DNA from: Xanthostigma xanthostigma
Taxonomy: Eukaryota > Arthropoda > Insecta > Raphidioptera > Raphidiidae
Direction of reading: 5' to 3'
Assembly: GCA_963575645.1 (NCBI GenBank)
Contig: OY754469.1
Coordinates: 49,868,753-49,932,752, forward strand
Length of the DNA stretch: 64,000 nt
Below, piece by piece: positions 46,540 through 57,499 of the stretch; position 1 is the first letter of the stretch, and every line of letters starts with the position of its first letter. The translations under genes and the position numbers were made by a program. The notes under the pieces were generated by a model. The model had not been told where the DNA came from. It saw only the letters and a program-made list of their open reading frames with translations, and made no database searches.

Positions 46540-47254
46540 GTGTGTTCACCGATAGCGGTAACAGTGAATAATTCTTATATTCATACTAGATACAAAAAAA
46601 AGTTTGAATAGTTTTTTTGTTCAACTCGAAATTTACTATCAGATGCTGAAGTATGTTCTTTTGTACTTCAAACTCAACCGGAAATGTACATGCATTTTTT
46701 TTCAAATGGTAGCACATATATTTTTTACATTTTTGAAATCTCCATTTTTTTTGTCTATAAATTCACGTGAAATTGTCATAAGGTTACATAAGAAAATATT
46801 TGAGAAACACATTATCGAATTAAACAAACAGTATATAATAATTAATTTTTGACGTGATAACGTCTTATAAATTGATGAAACACCGGCTGCACGCACGAAA
46901 AAGTGTCACGTTCCGTGATGTGTCACGTTCCGCCTGACCTTCGAGCGGAATACGTTATCACGTAAAACTATCGTCCGTAAACCGACTTTACAGACAACCA
47001 ATTTTTCATAGCACTTCAGACATGTGTAAATGACAATTATTCTCGAATATTTTCTTATGTAACCTTATGACAATTTTACATGAATTTATAGACAAAAAAT
47101 GGAGATTTGGAAAATGTGAAAACTACCTATAGATATGTTGCCATCTGAAAAAAAAATTCATGTACACTTCCGATTGAATAAAATTCAAACTTTTGTTGTA
47201 TCTGGTAGGATACAAGAATTGTTAACTGGTTGCCACTATCGGTGAATACACGAT
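46540..47254. repeat. Long imperfect inverted repeat with an insertion in its loop
   Basis: Arms of about 270 bp: ATTCACCGATAGCGG, CCGGAAATGTACATGCATTT, AAATTGTCATAAGGTTACAT AAGAAAATATT and complements on the right with about 15% difference. The TGACGTGATAACG element 46850-47006 occupies the central loop. Confidence 0.75.
46850..47006 (+). mobile_element. TGACGTGATAACG-family element, copy 5
   Basis: Short copy (157 bp) with both constant ends and two GTGTCACGTTCC units in place of TAACGTTCC. Confidence 0.75.
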
Positions 47255-47265
47255 CTATCTGCGGT

Positions 47266-48110
47266 GATACCGTATAAAATTTTTGGTGAAATGATAGCTA
47301 CCTACTTTCCTGTAAAAATATAATCGAACTAGTGTCCACCGCTTTAACGTTTATAATTGCCAGGACAACACATAATATAAAGATTGTATCAATTACAGGG
47401 TTTTCCACAAGAAGATTAACAAAACTTAAATTTTAAACCTTTATTCACCAAACAAACCCGTTTCACCGCGAGCCGTATGCACATAAACAAACTTTACTTT
47501 TTAATTGCCTAAAATACCTAACACCTAACACTCGCAGGCAAATTTTATTATACCATTTAATGGTCCATGCATTTTTTTTAAATAAGGGGTTATATATTTT
47601 ACGCATTTCTGGAACTTGAAAATTATCAATTTCGACCACTGTATGTCGAGGTTTGACACACTTGTCAATATGTATAAGCAGCGAATAGCGATACTTATCC
47701 AGTTAATATAGACATACATATTTTTTCTTTATTGTGTTTGCTTCTGCTAGCCAGTCAATTTCGATGGGTGCTGAAATCGTTATCTTCGCTTCATCAAACA
47801 CATTAAAAAATTAATGTTCACTTTTATCTTTTTTATGTTTTTACTTTGGTGGTCGATTATGTATGTAAAGTCGCCTGTCTGATGTCTGTTAACGGAAAAT
47901 CTTATTCATTTACATTTATCATGTAGTAGTATAGGTAAAAGCGCTACATTTCCAAACTATAAATTTAATATTGGAAGGGAGTTTTATAACATTGTAGGAT
48001 ATCTATTTTTTATTATTTATTACAAAACTGAATTAATCAATAATCAATACCTACTCACTTATTGTACAAAATAGTAACGTGTCCTCTAAAGAAAGAAAAT
48101 AAAAAAAAAA
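47266..48110. other. Gene-free stretch
   Basis: AT-rich. Nothing recognised. Confidence 0.45.
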
Positions 48111-48673
48111 AATGGCTGTCTGTAAAGTCGGTTTACGGACGATAGTTTTACGTGATAACGTATTCCGTAATACATAACCTAAATTTATATAATAATTATA
48201 ATAAATCGAATCTATGATATTGCATCTTTCGCTTCAAATTTAGGTTAATTTTATTTATTAAAATTACTCACCACCTATAATATAATTGTTTTTTTTAACT
48301 TTCTTTCTTTCGTATTTATTTTAAGTCTCAAAGATTAACTGTCATAATATTTTGAAAACAATTGTTTCACTGTTTATATAAAATTCCAAAACCTACTTAC
48401 AATACCTACCTATTTAAGTATTTTCATACGTCAAAAAATTGATTTTTATAATGATAAAATTTGTATGAAAACGATTTTTTCGAGAGATGAGACCTAGCTA
48501 AAACGATTTTTTGCCCCCCAAAATCCCTTTTCAGTAAATTTCATCCAAATCGTTAGGGCCGTTTTCGAGAAAAGCACGCACAGGGTCAGGCGGAACGTTA
48601 CACTTTTTCGTGCATGCAGGCGGTGTTTTATTAAGATTGGTGATTCATCAATTTATAAGACGTTATCACGTCA
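48111..48673 (-). mobile_element. TGACGTGATAACG-family element, copy 6 (long, different interior)
   Basis: Minus orientation. Both constant ends and the subterminal GGTTATGTATTACGGAATAC are present, but the middle of about 330 bp is unrelated to that of copies 4 and 7. Confidence 0.75.
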
Positions 48674-48676
48674 AAA

Positions 48677-48867
48677 TTATTGAAAAAAAAACCCGACTGC
48701 ACAAAAATGAAATAAATAAAAAGAGGAAAACAATTCGGAAAATTTCAACATGCAGTGGCTGGGAACCCATTCAAAAACAAAAGAAGGAGTCAATTTTTCC
48801 AACTGTTTTCCTCTTTTTATTTATTTCATTTTTGTGCAATCGGGTTTCTATTTTTTTCAATAATAAT
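48677..48867. repeat. Palindrome adjoining copy 6
   Basis: Arms ATTGAAAAAAAAACCCGACT GCACAAAAATGAAATAAATA AAAAGAGGAAAAC and complement, centre near 48772. It starts four bases after the element end. Confidence 0.75.
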
Positions 48868-48869
48868 TT

Positions 48870-49427
48870 GTAAATAATTATGCACCGGTTCCATTCTACT
48901 GGTCCTGAAATGATGGCGATGTCCTCTGAAACAGGCGACTTCTTTTCAAACGATACTTGTTTATTTATATAAAGTCCTGTAACTCGTTTTACTGGCAATT
49001 TAAATTCGATCTGTGGATCGTTTATGGTACGTAATTAATACCAACATTAAAATACTATTTTCTCTGTTTTGCATGTTTCACTATGATTAATAATAAACTG
49101 CTAAAACCATAACTCTTCCTTTTGGCTTTGTCGTAGTCGGGTAAAAAATAGATACCTACATTTATTATTTTATATAAATATAACAAAAACTCTATTTTTG
49201 CTGCGTTTTTTCTTTCTAATGTATTTTCCGCAAAACATCAATCTATAATTCGAAACCAACAAAAATTGCTTAGAACTATTTTTAGATAAATATTTTTTTA
49301 ATCTGTATTGAAAAATTATTTCTCTGCATCTCTATCTATTTTATTTTAAACTGTAGATAGTTCGCTTTACTCAAACTTGTCGTTAATTGATTTTCCTAGC
49401 GTCATTGTGACCTTTTTCTGCCGTTTT
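48870..49427. other. Gene-free stretch
   Basis: AT-rich. Nothing recognised. Confidence 0.45.
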
Positions 49428-49652
49428 TTAGACAGCATCGCGCTCTGCTTGCTGCGTCATCTCGAGTAACAATTCTCGAAACCGAAATCGACAGAAAACG
49501 TTCCTCGCGATATTGCCCTTGCTATAATGCTCGAACAATAACACGAGTCCGGCTCTGTTTCGTAATAATTTGTGTTCCACGACTTCCAATCCATCGTCGG
49601 CACCTTTGATATACATGTCTTGTGTTATGTGTGGACAGATAATATGAAGCAA
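49428..49652 (-). CDS. Unidentified conserved-looking coding fragment
   Basis: A minus-strand 74-codon frame ending in TAA. It reads HIICPHITQDMYIKGADDGL, EVVEHKLLRNRAGLVLLFEH, YSKGNIARNVFCRFRFRELL, LEMTQQAERDAV. Its GC is clearly above the surroundings and its composition is that of a soluble helical protein. It could be a last exon (a possible acceptor CACACATAACACAAG lies before D12), a retrocopy or captured sequence. No further exon was found upstream. I do not recognise the family. Confidence 0.4.
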   Translation of the reverse strand: MLHIICPHITQDMYIKGADDGLEVVEHKLLRNRAGLVLLFEHYSKGNIARNVFCRFRFRELLLEMTQQAERDAV

Positions 49653-50084
49653 TGTTTGATTAATGACTAGATTGTCACACTACTGTCAAGTGTCAACATT
49701 GACTATACTTCGTGTCCCTTATAACAGTGCCGAAATTTCAAACATTTATTGATTTTTCTTAGATTTAATCAAAATGTTAAACCTAACTGATCATTATCTT
49801 TTACTTAATTTTGTAGCGAAAAATTGCTTAAAGTGTCGCCGTCAATATTCGCATATATAAAAATATAACCTCCTTCAAAAAAGTCATTAAACGCAGGAAA
49901 ATAAAATTTTGAGGTTAGCGCTTGAAGGAGATTTTGAGAGGACTGAATTCCAATAAATAAAAATATGGGATATTTTTTATTTGGATACGACCAGGCTAAA
50001 ATCCGTATCCTGTTTTAAAGATAATATTCATGAAAAAACTGATATGAGATCGAAATCACGAACAAAGACTGATTGGTTAAATAA
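49653..50084. other. Gene-free stretch
   Basis: AT-rich. Inverted motif AACCTCCTTCAA / TTGAAGGAGATT at about 49867-49935. Confidence 0.4.
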
Positions 50085-50395
50085 GAAGATGTGGATCTAA
50101 AAGGTTCAGAAGTTAGTCGCAAAGGCACATTTTAGAGCCGTTGATACTCCCACCACCTCGTAGCTACATGCACGGAACGTGCGCTCGTCGGTGATTGGCC
50201 GTGATCGCTCGTTGTCTTTGTCACTTGTCGCTTTCCTGCTTTAAAGTACAGTCGAGTACGCTATTGTCAAGTTGTATTTGCTATGCTAGTTTTGTTGAGT
50301 TGCGAGTTTGTAGTTTTTCAACAGACTGTACAAGCGTAAGCCTGCATTCGCATCTACTTCCGAGCCTTTTAGATTCGTGATGCGTACTATATTTG
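50085..50395. mobile_element. TIR MITE (ACGCGCCACGAATCTAAAAG family), copy 1
   Basis: Ends GGATCTAAAAGGTTCAGAAG and CCTTTTAGATTCGTGATGCG. The body GGTGATTGGCCGTGATCGCT CGTTGTC matches 59086-59403 (inverse) and 61312-61530. Confidence 0.7.
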
Positions 50396-50399
50396 AAAA

Positions 50400-51737
50400 G
50401 GTTATAGGTTATATTGCGATATAACAGAGGGCTATCATTCCCGAACACCGGCGGGTAAATACGATTAATTTATCATTTACATTCCCACGAAAACTGCATC
50501 GCCGTCATTTTGTATCGTTTAAGCTATAGTTTTTGTGGGACATCTTATATAAATTCAACCACAAGTATACTTACATTAAAAATGTATATGGCGATATATA
50601 CAGTTATTTATTATGGGTAGGCAATATGCACTGACGTTGTTTCGCAATAGGTATGAAGTTTTAGTGATCACTATATAATAATGTCACAAGTGTTAAAATG
50701 GAACAAAATATTTGACTTGTTGAGATATTAATTACTTACAATTGAAAACGAGTTTTCAAAACTCTTTCATGTAAACGATATTACCGGCAAGTATTTTTTA
50801 TTGCAAGCTTTTATTAGAATAGAATAGAATAGAATAGAAATAATTTATTGCTAAGGCAATCGGACCAGATTCAATCCATACGAATTGTCCTTAAATTACC
50901 ACTGAACTTACCACATTTGTCAGTCAGTCAGTCAATCAGTCTATCAGTTTGGGTCAAATCTTGCTATAAAAATTTATACTAAATCGAAGCTAGAGTCATA
51001 TAATATATATCTAATATCGTTCTAAATCCAATATGGCGGACGCCCCAAGATGGCGGATTACTTTTATTCTTCGCAACCCTCTTGACATGGTTATCAAATG
51101 AAAGAGTTTGACGAACGGAATACGACGTCATTGTAAACCCAATATGGCGGACGCCACGTGTCCGATGGACTTGAAATTTTGTACACATATATTATGTATT
51201 CCCGATGGCAATACCATGACTCAATCGTTTTTAAAATAAAGTAATCAATTAAGTTTAATAAATTAATGTTTTAGGTGTAAACATTTTGAAAGATTTATTT
51301 TGTGCATATTTACTACTGCTGAAAATATACGCAGATATGAATTGGTGCTAGGCTCAAATAGTCCTGACTGTTGGTGGCCTTAAAAAAAGCATGATTATAT
51401 ATATACTGTTAGAGATTCGTCGGCATTTAGCACAGAAGAGAATCTCTAACGAGATTCTCCGATATTATATAGATGGGTAAATTTCCTAGCGGAATGTATT
51501 AAATGGAACGAGAATTAATTCTTTTGACCTTTGATGTGATGAAGATGCATTCTTCATCACATCAACCAAATTTTCTGAAGAAATTGCCCATTAGAGTTGT
51601 TCTTATCGTTGCAACTGCACTAAAATTGTCAATTTACTGCTGATAAATTTTATATAAATCTCGCATTTGCTTTCATAATATAATTTATACATGCTTTTAA
51701 TATTATTTGTAAACTGATTGATGTATTTCTGTTATAG
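50400..51737. other. Caudal intron/distal DNA, few repeats
   Basis: A TAGAA pentamer run (50817-50840), two CCAATATGGCGGACGCC motifs (51030 and 51140) and a hairpin at 51531-51565 (15-bp perfect stem TTGATGTGATGAAGA). No other feature. Confidence 0.45.
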
Positions 51738-51797
51738 AAATCGCACCACTCTCATCTACTCCCTCGATCTTAGACTTTACCAACACTGACCTCACTG
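51738..51797 (+). CDS. Candidate 60-nt in-frame exon of caudal
   Basis: Acceptor TGTATTTCTGTTATAG, 60 bases of balanced composition, donor G|GTATGG. Joined to the phase-1 donor of the caudal exon it reads E-IAPLSSTPSILDFTNTDLT-G and leaves phase 1 again, so it would insert 20 residues between the YDWM hexapeptide and the homeodomain without breaking the frame. Inferred only; no homolog is known to me. Confidence 0.35.
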
Positions 51798-53332
51798 GTA
51801 TGGCTAATAATATAATCACATTCTAATATTTTACTCGAATTTATCGTTGTTATGATTGCATGCTATGTTCTTTAAAAAAAAAACTATTGAAACTGAATTT
51901 TAAATTTGCACGTAGTTTTTAGTAATTTGATAGTTTTTGAGATATTCTCGTAACGTTTCTAAATGAACTTTTTTGGATGCTATAATTTATATTCTTTAAA
52001 TTATTATTTTTTTATTACTTAATCTGTGTTTATATTTTTAATTGTCTTATTTTGTTTGTGTAGTTAAAATAGAAAATAAGCTTTAAGTTCAATTTATAAT
52101 AAAAAAGTGTCACTAAGTTAAAGGCAATGATGCCCGACTACCCACCAGCTGTCGGTTTTATGTTTGTAGTTGATATAGGATATAGATGACATACCGGGCA
52201 GTAAGCAATAAAGAAAATTGTAATTAGAGATATTATTGATGTATAAATTAATATGAAAATTGTACTGTTCTTGTTTTAAATTTCTTACTTCGTATTTATC
52301 CAACAATAATATTCTATCGCGAGGCCAATCAAGTATACGGTGCCATTTACATACGACCTTAATTTTTTTATATAACATGCGCTCTAGATTCGCGAAACCC
52401 CTGTAGAACTGTTTGAACTGCCCGCCACAAGCGTCAATTCAGCGACAATGCCATAGACACTGATGACCTCAGCTGTTGAGCGTCTATAATCTATCTCTGC
52501 TATTTTGGCATGTGAAATCTTTTATAATCAACTGTCATAATTTTAAGATTCTGAGATGGTTTTGTGTTTGTCCATTTTCCGTTGCTATATATACAAATTG
52601 CAGATAAAATAATGTCGAAATATTGTAATTAGTAGATTTTTTCAAAATGAATATTGTATATTTTGATAAACATCGCAACATTCTATTTGATTAAGCTCTA
52701 AAAAAATGTTTTTTTATCTAAATTTCCGTTTGTTTTTATTTTTCTTCCCATTAACGAATGTTTTATTTTGGATACAATTTATAATGAAATTACTGTTATA
52801 ATTATTAGCTAATTAAATAATAATTAATCGATATTCGATAAAATGTATGTCGTTCCAAATAAATAATTTTTATAGTTCTACCTAAATCTAAAGTCTAGTC
52901 CACATTAAATGAATACCTTAACAACATCTTAAAGTGCCTACGGCACGATTTACAGAAAATCTGAAATGTTTTGAAAGTGATTACATTGCTATCATAGATA
53001 GGATTTTTTTAAACCAAAAATGGAGTGAGCTGATTTGCAGTCTATAAGCCAACGATATGCAATTTGTGCGTCGAGTTTTTAAAATTCAAAACGAAACACA
53101 AACAAATATTTATTAATGTGAACAAGACTGAACACATTCTGATACATGGTCCAATTAACGGAACATTTTGATGATAATTTTACACATTAAAATTATAAAA
53201 TGCGTATACTTCTAATTTTGAAATAACGAATTATGTTTACTATACTATCTGTTGCATTCTTTGGACGACGCACCCTGGGTTGACACAGTTTGGCCCGGTC
53301 GTGAAATGTGACGAAAGATAGGAAGAAATAAT
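51798..53332. other. Gene-free stretch
   Basis: AT-rich. A minus frame at 52240-52378 (KIKVVCKWHRILDWPRDRIL LLDKYEVRNL) is open and protein-like but unidentified and lacks clear splice sites. Confidence 0.35.
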
Positions 53333-53522
53333 CAGGGCCCGATCTAGGGGGGGGCAAACCGGGTAATTTCCCGGGGCGGCAAAATTGAGGGCGGCGCGGC
53401 GTCGGCGGCGAAAATTTGAAAGATGGTTAAAAAAAAATTACACCATCTATGGAACAACGCACGGGTAAAATGCGGCAAATATTATTTTGCCCGGAGCGGC
53501 GAAATAGCTGGATCGGGCCCTG
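53333..53522. mobile_element. hAT-type MITE (family C), copy 2
   Basis: CAGGGCCCGATCTAG...CTGGATCGGGCCCTG, about 95% like 31788-31982. The 8-base flanks (GAAATAAT, AAAACGAT) match only in part. Confidence 0.85.
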
Positions 53523-53757
53523 AAAACGATTTGCACTGCAGCGGATCTGTTGATCACAAAAATGACTTGAGCGGGCTTTCATTTTCTTTTTTTTAAAACG
53601 TACGTTATTGTTTTTTTGTTTTATTATAAACTTTTGGATTTTACACTTTTGTGTATTCAGCCACTAACTAAACTATCCCTGACAGATTGAATGAGTGATT
53701 ATAGATGCTCGACAATCGAGTTCATTAGCGTCAAATCCCGGATCGAGCCGACACACT

Positions 53758-54010
53758 ATAATAATAATAATAATAATAATAATAACTTTATTTCACATTG
53801 ACTATATAGTGTGTGATTCGTCATAAAAAGTTAATAAAAGTTACATTAAAATAAATAAAATTTACATTAAAAATCACATATATAATTCATTGATGTTATA
53901 AAAAGCTTGGTCGATCAGGAATTTTTTTAATTCTTTTTGAAATACAGAGGCCTTTTTAGTATAAGCGTTGTGCTTAAAATATTTATTCTGTGTATATATA
54001 ACTATATATA
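53758..54010 (-). mobile_element. LINE 3' end fragment
   Basis: Minus strand: SVFQKELKKFLIDQAFYNIN at the end of the ORF, a short 3' UTR and an (ATT)n tail (53758-53786). The layout matches 36923-37680. Confidence 0.65.
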
Positions 54011-54219
54011 ACTATAACTACTCTAAAACAATCAAACTGGAACTATCTAGCGTCTATAATGTACAATTTTTTTCTTTCGATAATAAGTTTTCTAAACAAA
54101 GGTGCAATGAAAAATTGAAATCTTTTTTAGTTTCCTGTATTAACTATAATTTTGACTCTATATCGAAAGTTAAATTTAGTAGATATACTTTATTAAGTTT
54201 GTAATATAAGTATAGAATT

Positions 54220-54747
54220 TACGCGTATTAATAAAACAAAAGCCTCAGTTGCCATATTTTAAATAAAAAAATCCTGCACCTCTTTTGATTTAAATGTGTT
54301 TTAAGAGTAATGATGGAGTCCTCTGAGATTTGATAGTGGCTAGTTCAAATACTTTTTCATATACTATGTATTTTGCAAACCAAACCCGGAATCAAATTTT
54401 AAAAATATTTTTTGAATAATAAGCCATAGTAAATTATTATATATTATATTAAGAAAAAACTGTTTAGGTCATGGGCTAAAAATATTATTTAACTTGTTTA
54501 TTAATGTAAAGTTAATAAAATATGTGATAAAGGTAAGAAAAAAAATCCCATGTTAATTAAAATCTAAAATACAAAAGCGATAAGAAATATATTTATATAC
54601 GAATTTTTAAATACCTGATATAGTCAATTCCAATCGACATTATAGTCGCACGTTAGACTTCTGTTATTTTGAAAAGCATTTAATATACCAAATATTCGGT
54701 TTTTGGAATTTGTGTAACGAATTTGAAATCGCGTAGCGTTACCACCA
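54220..54747. other. Gene-free stretch
   Basis: AT-rich. Nothing recognised. Confidence 0.45.
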
Positions 54748-55145
54748 TATACTTTTATTCTATACTGAGCATAGGAATAAAATCGCAATCGAACTATTAG
54801 GGTGCAAACATATACTTCTGTCTTTTTTACGCCGTAAGCACTGGCGTATCTAGGAGGGCAAAACAAGCACGCGGGGGACCCGGCTTAAGAAATTTCTAAT
54901 TTGCCCTCTCCTGGGCCAAAAGCTGGGTACGCTCATGTTAACGTCATAGAAAAAGACAAAATTTTTAAAACAGAGATACTTTATTCAGATTGAATGCAAG
55001 TACATCAACCAATCCTATCATCGGAGAAATCAGGGAATTACATCGAAGAAAGAGACGCAGATTTATTTTCGATATGCGTTGTTGCGTTCACTCACCGCAC
55101 ATTGAGTAGATAGACAATGATTCATATAGTTAATTAATAGATATA
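54748..55145. repeat. CATATACTTTTATTCTATAC repeat with internal insertion
   Basis: It matches 25110-25411 in reverse. About 105 bp at 54839-54945 (CTGGCGTATCTAGGAGGGCA ... GCTGGGTACGCTCATG) has no counterpart there and may be a separate small insertion. Confidence 0.6.
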
Positions 55146-55274
55146 TGGTTACCATAGACAGTCAGTGACGACCAGAACTAGGAAATGCTAAGAACTTTGT
55201 GCTTGTAATAATGCTTAAAGCAGTTTTTACATCAAATGATCGAAGCTTATAGCACTTGCTAGTAAGCGCGTAAG

Positions 55275-55320
55275 CATTATTTATTTATTTTATTTATTTA
55301 TTTATTTCCTCAAAAAAATA
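55275..55320. repeat. TTTA microsatellite
   Basis: TATT/ATTT repeats followed by TCCTCAAAAAAATACAAT, possibly the tail of an old retroposon on the minus strand. Confidence 0.6.
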
Positions 55321-55504
55321 CAATTTATATAATGTATAATTCTTACATAGAGGATATCCTGCCCAACTTGCTTAAAAGGATTCAACAAGCTTATTAAACA
55401 TTAAGAATGCTTAATAAGCGCTTTCAATGCTTAGCGAGCACTTTCAATATTTAAAAATAATATTTCGTGCATATCTCATAATTTGTAATTAGTTTGTTTA
55501 AATA

Positions 55505-55540
55505 TATATTAAATATATATTAAATATATATTAATTACCA
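55505..55540. repeat. AAATATATATT short tandem repeat
   Basis: Three copies of TTAAATATATA. Confidence 0.7.
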
Positions 55541-56035
55541 ATATTGTTCATGTTCAAAATTTACATAATAACTTGCTGGAAGTTAATATCTATTTAAGAA
55601 GTTATATTAAAATGCGTAATACTTTGTGCTTTTTTTGAGCACTTTAGCTGTGAAGCATTTTGAAAAACGGAAGCTCGATGCTTGGTGCTTCAAGCATAGG
55701 TTCAGTGCTTTGCTCAGCTCTGATAACAACAAAAACTTGTTGCGAGTTAGCTGTCTCGAACTCTATCTTATTTATTTACTCGCGGCTGTTGTTTTTTTCT
55801 TCTTTTGCTATACTAATCAGTAAAATAGGTATAACTTAAAAAAAAGAAAAGCACTCCGGGAGTGCCAGCAGAAGTGAAAACTTGAATATTACCTCTACTT
55901 GAAGATTGACTCTATTCAATAAATAGAGTAACTGTGATCCATTGAAGTTAATGATGAGTATTTGGAAAGAATTCCGTGGCATAAGGATCGAAAATGAAGC
56001 AATACTGAGACTATTTTAAACTTGCATTTAATACT

Positions 56036-56066
56036 AACGTTTCGATACGTTTTGTATCATCTTCAG
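56036..56066 (-). ncRNA. Hammerhead ribozyme motif (left arm)
   Basis: Minus strand: CTGAA GA, extra T, stem II GATAC/GTATC, GAAAC, GTT. Mirror of 56098-56128. Confidence 0.6.
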
Positions 56067-56097
56067 AGTGTTCAACATGTGACAGCATTTGAACACT

Positions 56098-56128
56098 CTG
56101 AAGATGATACAAAACGTATCGAAACGTT
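56098..56128 (+). ncRNA. Hammerhead ribozyme motif (right arm)
   Basis: CTGAAGA, extra T, stem II GATAC/GTATC with loop AAAAC, GAAAC, GTT. Stem I is strong: GCATTTGAACACT (56085-56097) pairs with AGTATTAAATGC (56129-56140) apart from one mismatch and a bulged G. Stem III is only ACGT. Confidence 0.7.
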
Positions 56129-56717
56129 AGTATTAAATGCAAGTTTAAAATAGTCTCAGTATTGCTTCATTTTTGATCCTTATGCCACGGAATTCTTTCC
56201 AAATACTCATCATTACCTCTACTCTCCATCCGTCTTACGAATTTTCGATCAGGTCACGTGTCCTGACGCGAGTTTAACATTTTTTACCCATTACAAAAAA
56301 AGTGTACAACGCCGCTAAAGATATTTTCACTTCAAAAAAACGATATTACGCGTGCTAAGCCGCAGGTAAAGGCTAGTATACCGTATTAACGATTTATAAA
56401 TCTAGGATTGCTAGGACTCATTTATGGTTTTAATTGCGCTGTTGTTACGTTTCATGAACAAGTTAAAATACAAACATAAATGTCAAAGTTAAAACCGCGC
56501 TTATGATTCAAGGTAAATTATTATTTACGAAATGCCGCGTTGGTCGGCTGTAGAAATTAGCCTGTGGGTATTTTTGTAATATGAAATATAATTATAATGA
56601 GAAGGTTGTATATAATATGTAAGTGCCAAGTTGAGCAAAAAAATACTTATATATCTATCTGTTACATACGTTTTCAATTATCAAATTTAATTTTTTTTTA
56701 CCCGTTAGCATCCCGTG

Positions 56718-56853
56718 TATATGTTACGGTTAATACAAGAAAGTAGTTTATTCGCGAATTAACCGGCTAATACCCGAATTAACCAACGTCAAGGATTGGT
56801 TAATTCGGGTATTAGTCGATTAATTCGCGATCTTGTATTAACCGTAACATATA
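56718..56853. mobile_element. Palindromic element, TATATGTTACGG ends
   Basis: TATATGTTACGGTTAATACA AGA and complement enclose a second inverted pair (ACCGGCTAATACCCGAATTA ACC / GGTTAATTCGGGTATTAGTC). The end motif resembles those at 26989, 58427 and 63405. Confidence 0.75.
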
Positions 56854-57009
56854 TAAAAATGCTGTTTAAAAGAATCAACCATACGCCATTTTGTCCGCAT
56901 TAATAAACATTTGTATTGTGCGCCAAAGAAGTATAACTTCTAACGCGTGTACATAGGTACAGGAACCCATTTTTTTATAAAATGACTGAGTCTACTTTAA
57001 ACACGTTTT

Positions 57010-57499
57010 TGACGTGATAACGTCTTATAAATTGATGAATCACCAATCTTATAAATTGATAAAACACCGGCTGCATGTTCGAAAAAGTGTAACGTTCGTA
57101 ACGCGTAACGCGTAACGTTCCTAACGCGTAACGTTCCGCCTGACCCTGTGCGTGCTTTTTGCTAATTTCTCGCTCAATTTAAATCAGATCGGTTTGAAAC
57201 CAGTCTTAAACGAAAGAGGAGAACATTTTACATAGATTTCGTATAACAGAATTTGCCTAAACAGTTTTTTTATACAAATTTATATAGAAAAATAGCTGTA
57301 TAAATGCAACATGAAAACGGCTGCATTTCTAATGTTTAATTCAATTTTTTGACATTAGTATTTTGTGAAATGCAACGCCTTCTAAGTTAAGTATTGGAAT
57401 AACTAATTATTATTAGAACATAATACTTTGACAGTTGCAAACGTCACTTTTGACATTTCTTATCATTCCGACACCAAGGATAAGCGGATTGAAACCAAA
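57010..57499 (+). mobile_element. TGACGTGATAACG-family element, copy 7 (3'-truncated)
   Basis: Constant 5' end, an array of TAACGTTC and TAACGCG units, then an interior co-linear with copy 4. It stops at GATTGAAACCAAA, where a Tigger-like relic begins; the right terminus is missing. Confidence 0.75.

Larger units (their letters stand above)
55900..56211. mobile_element. Palindromic hammerhead-bearing retro-insertion (312 bp)
   Basis: Flanked by 12-bp direct repeats ATTACCTCTACT (55888-55899, 56212-56223). Positions 55950-56214 form a nearly perfect palindrome (about 120-bp arms), with one hammerhead motif in each arm. Confidence 0.8.
55851..56338 (-). repeat. Hairpin-terminated repeat, second copy, with nested insertion
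   Basis: In reverse it has the same ends as 18080-19272: GCACTCCGGGAGTGCCAGCA GAAGTGAAAACTTG and AGCGGCGTTGTACACTT with TTTTGAAGTGAAAAT. It lacks the 155-bp array and is interrupted by the insertion 55900-56211. Confidence 0.6.

Noticed and set aside
51531-51565. 15-bp perfect hairpin as a microRNA precursor
   Set aside because: Stem and loop are too short for a pre-miRNA.
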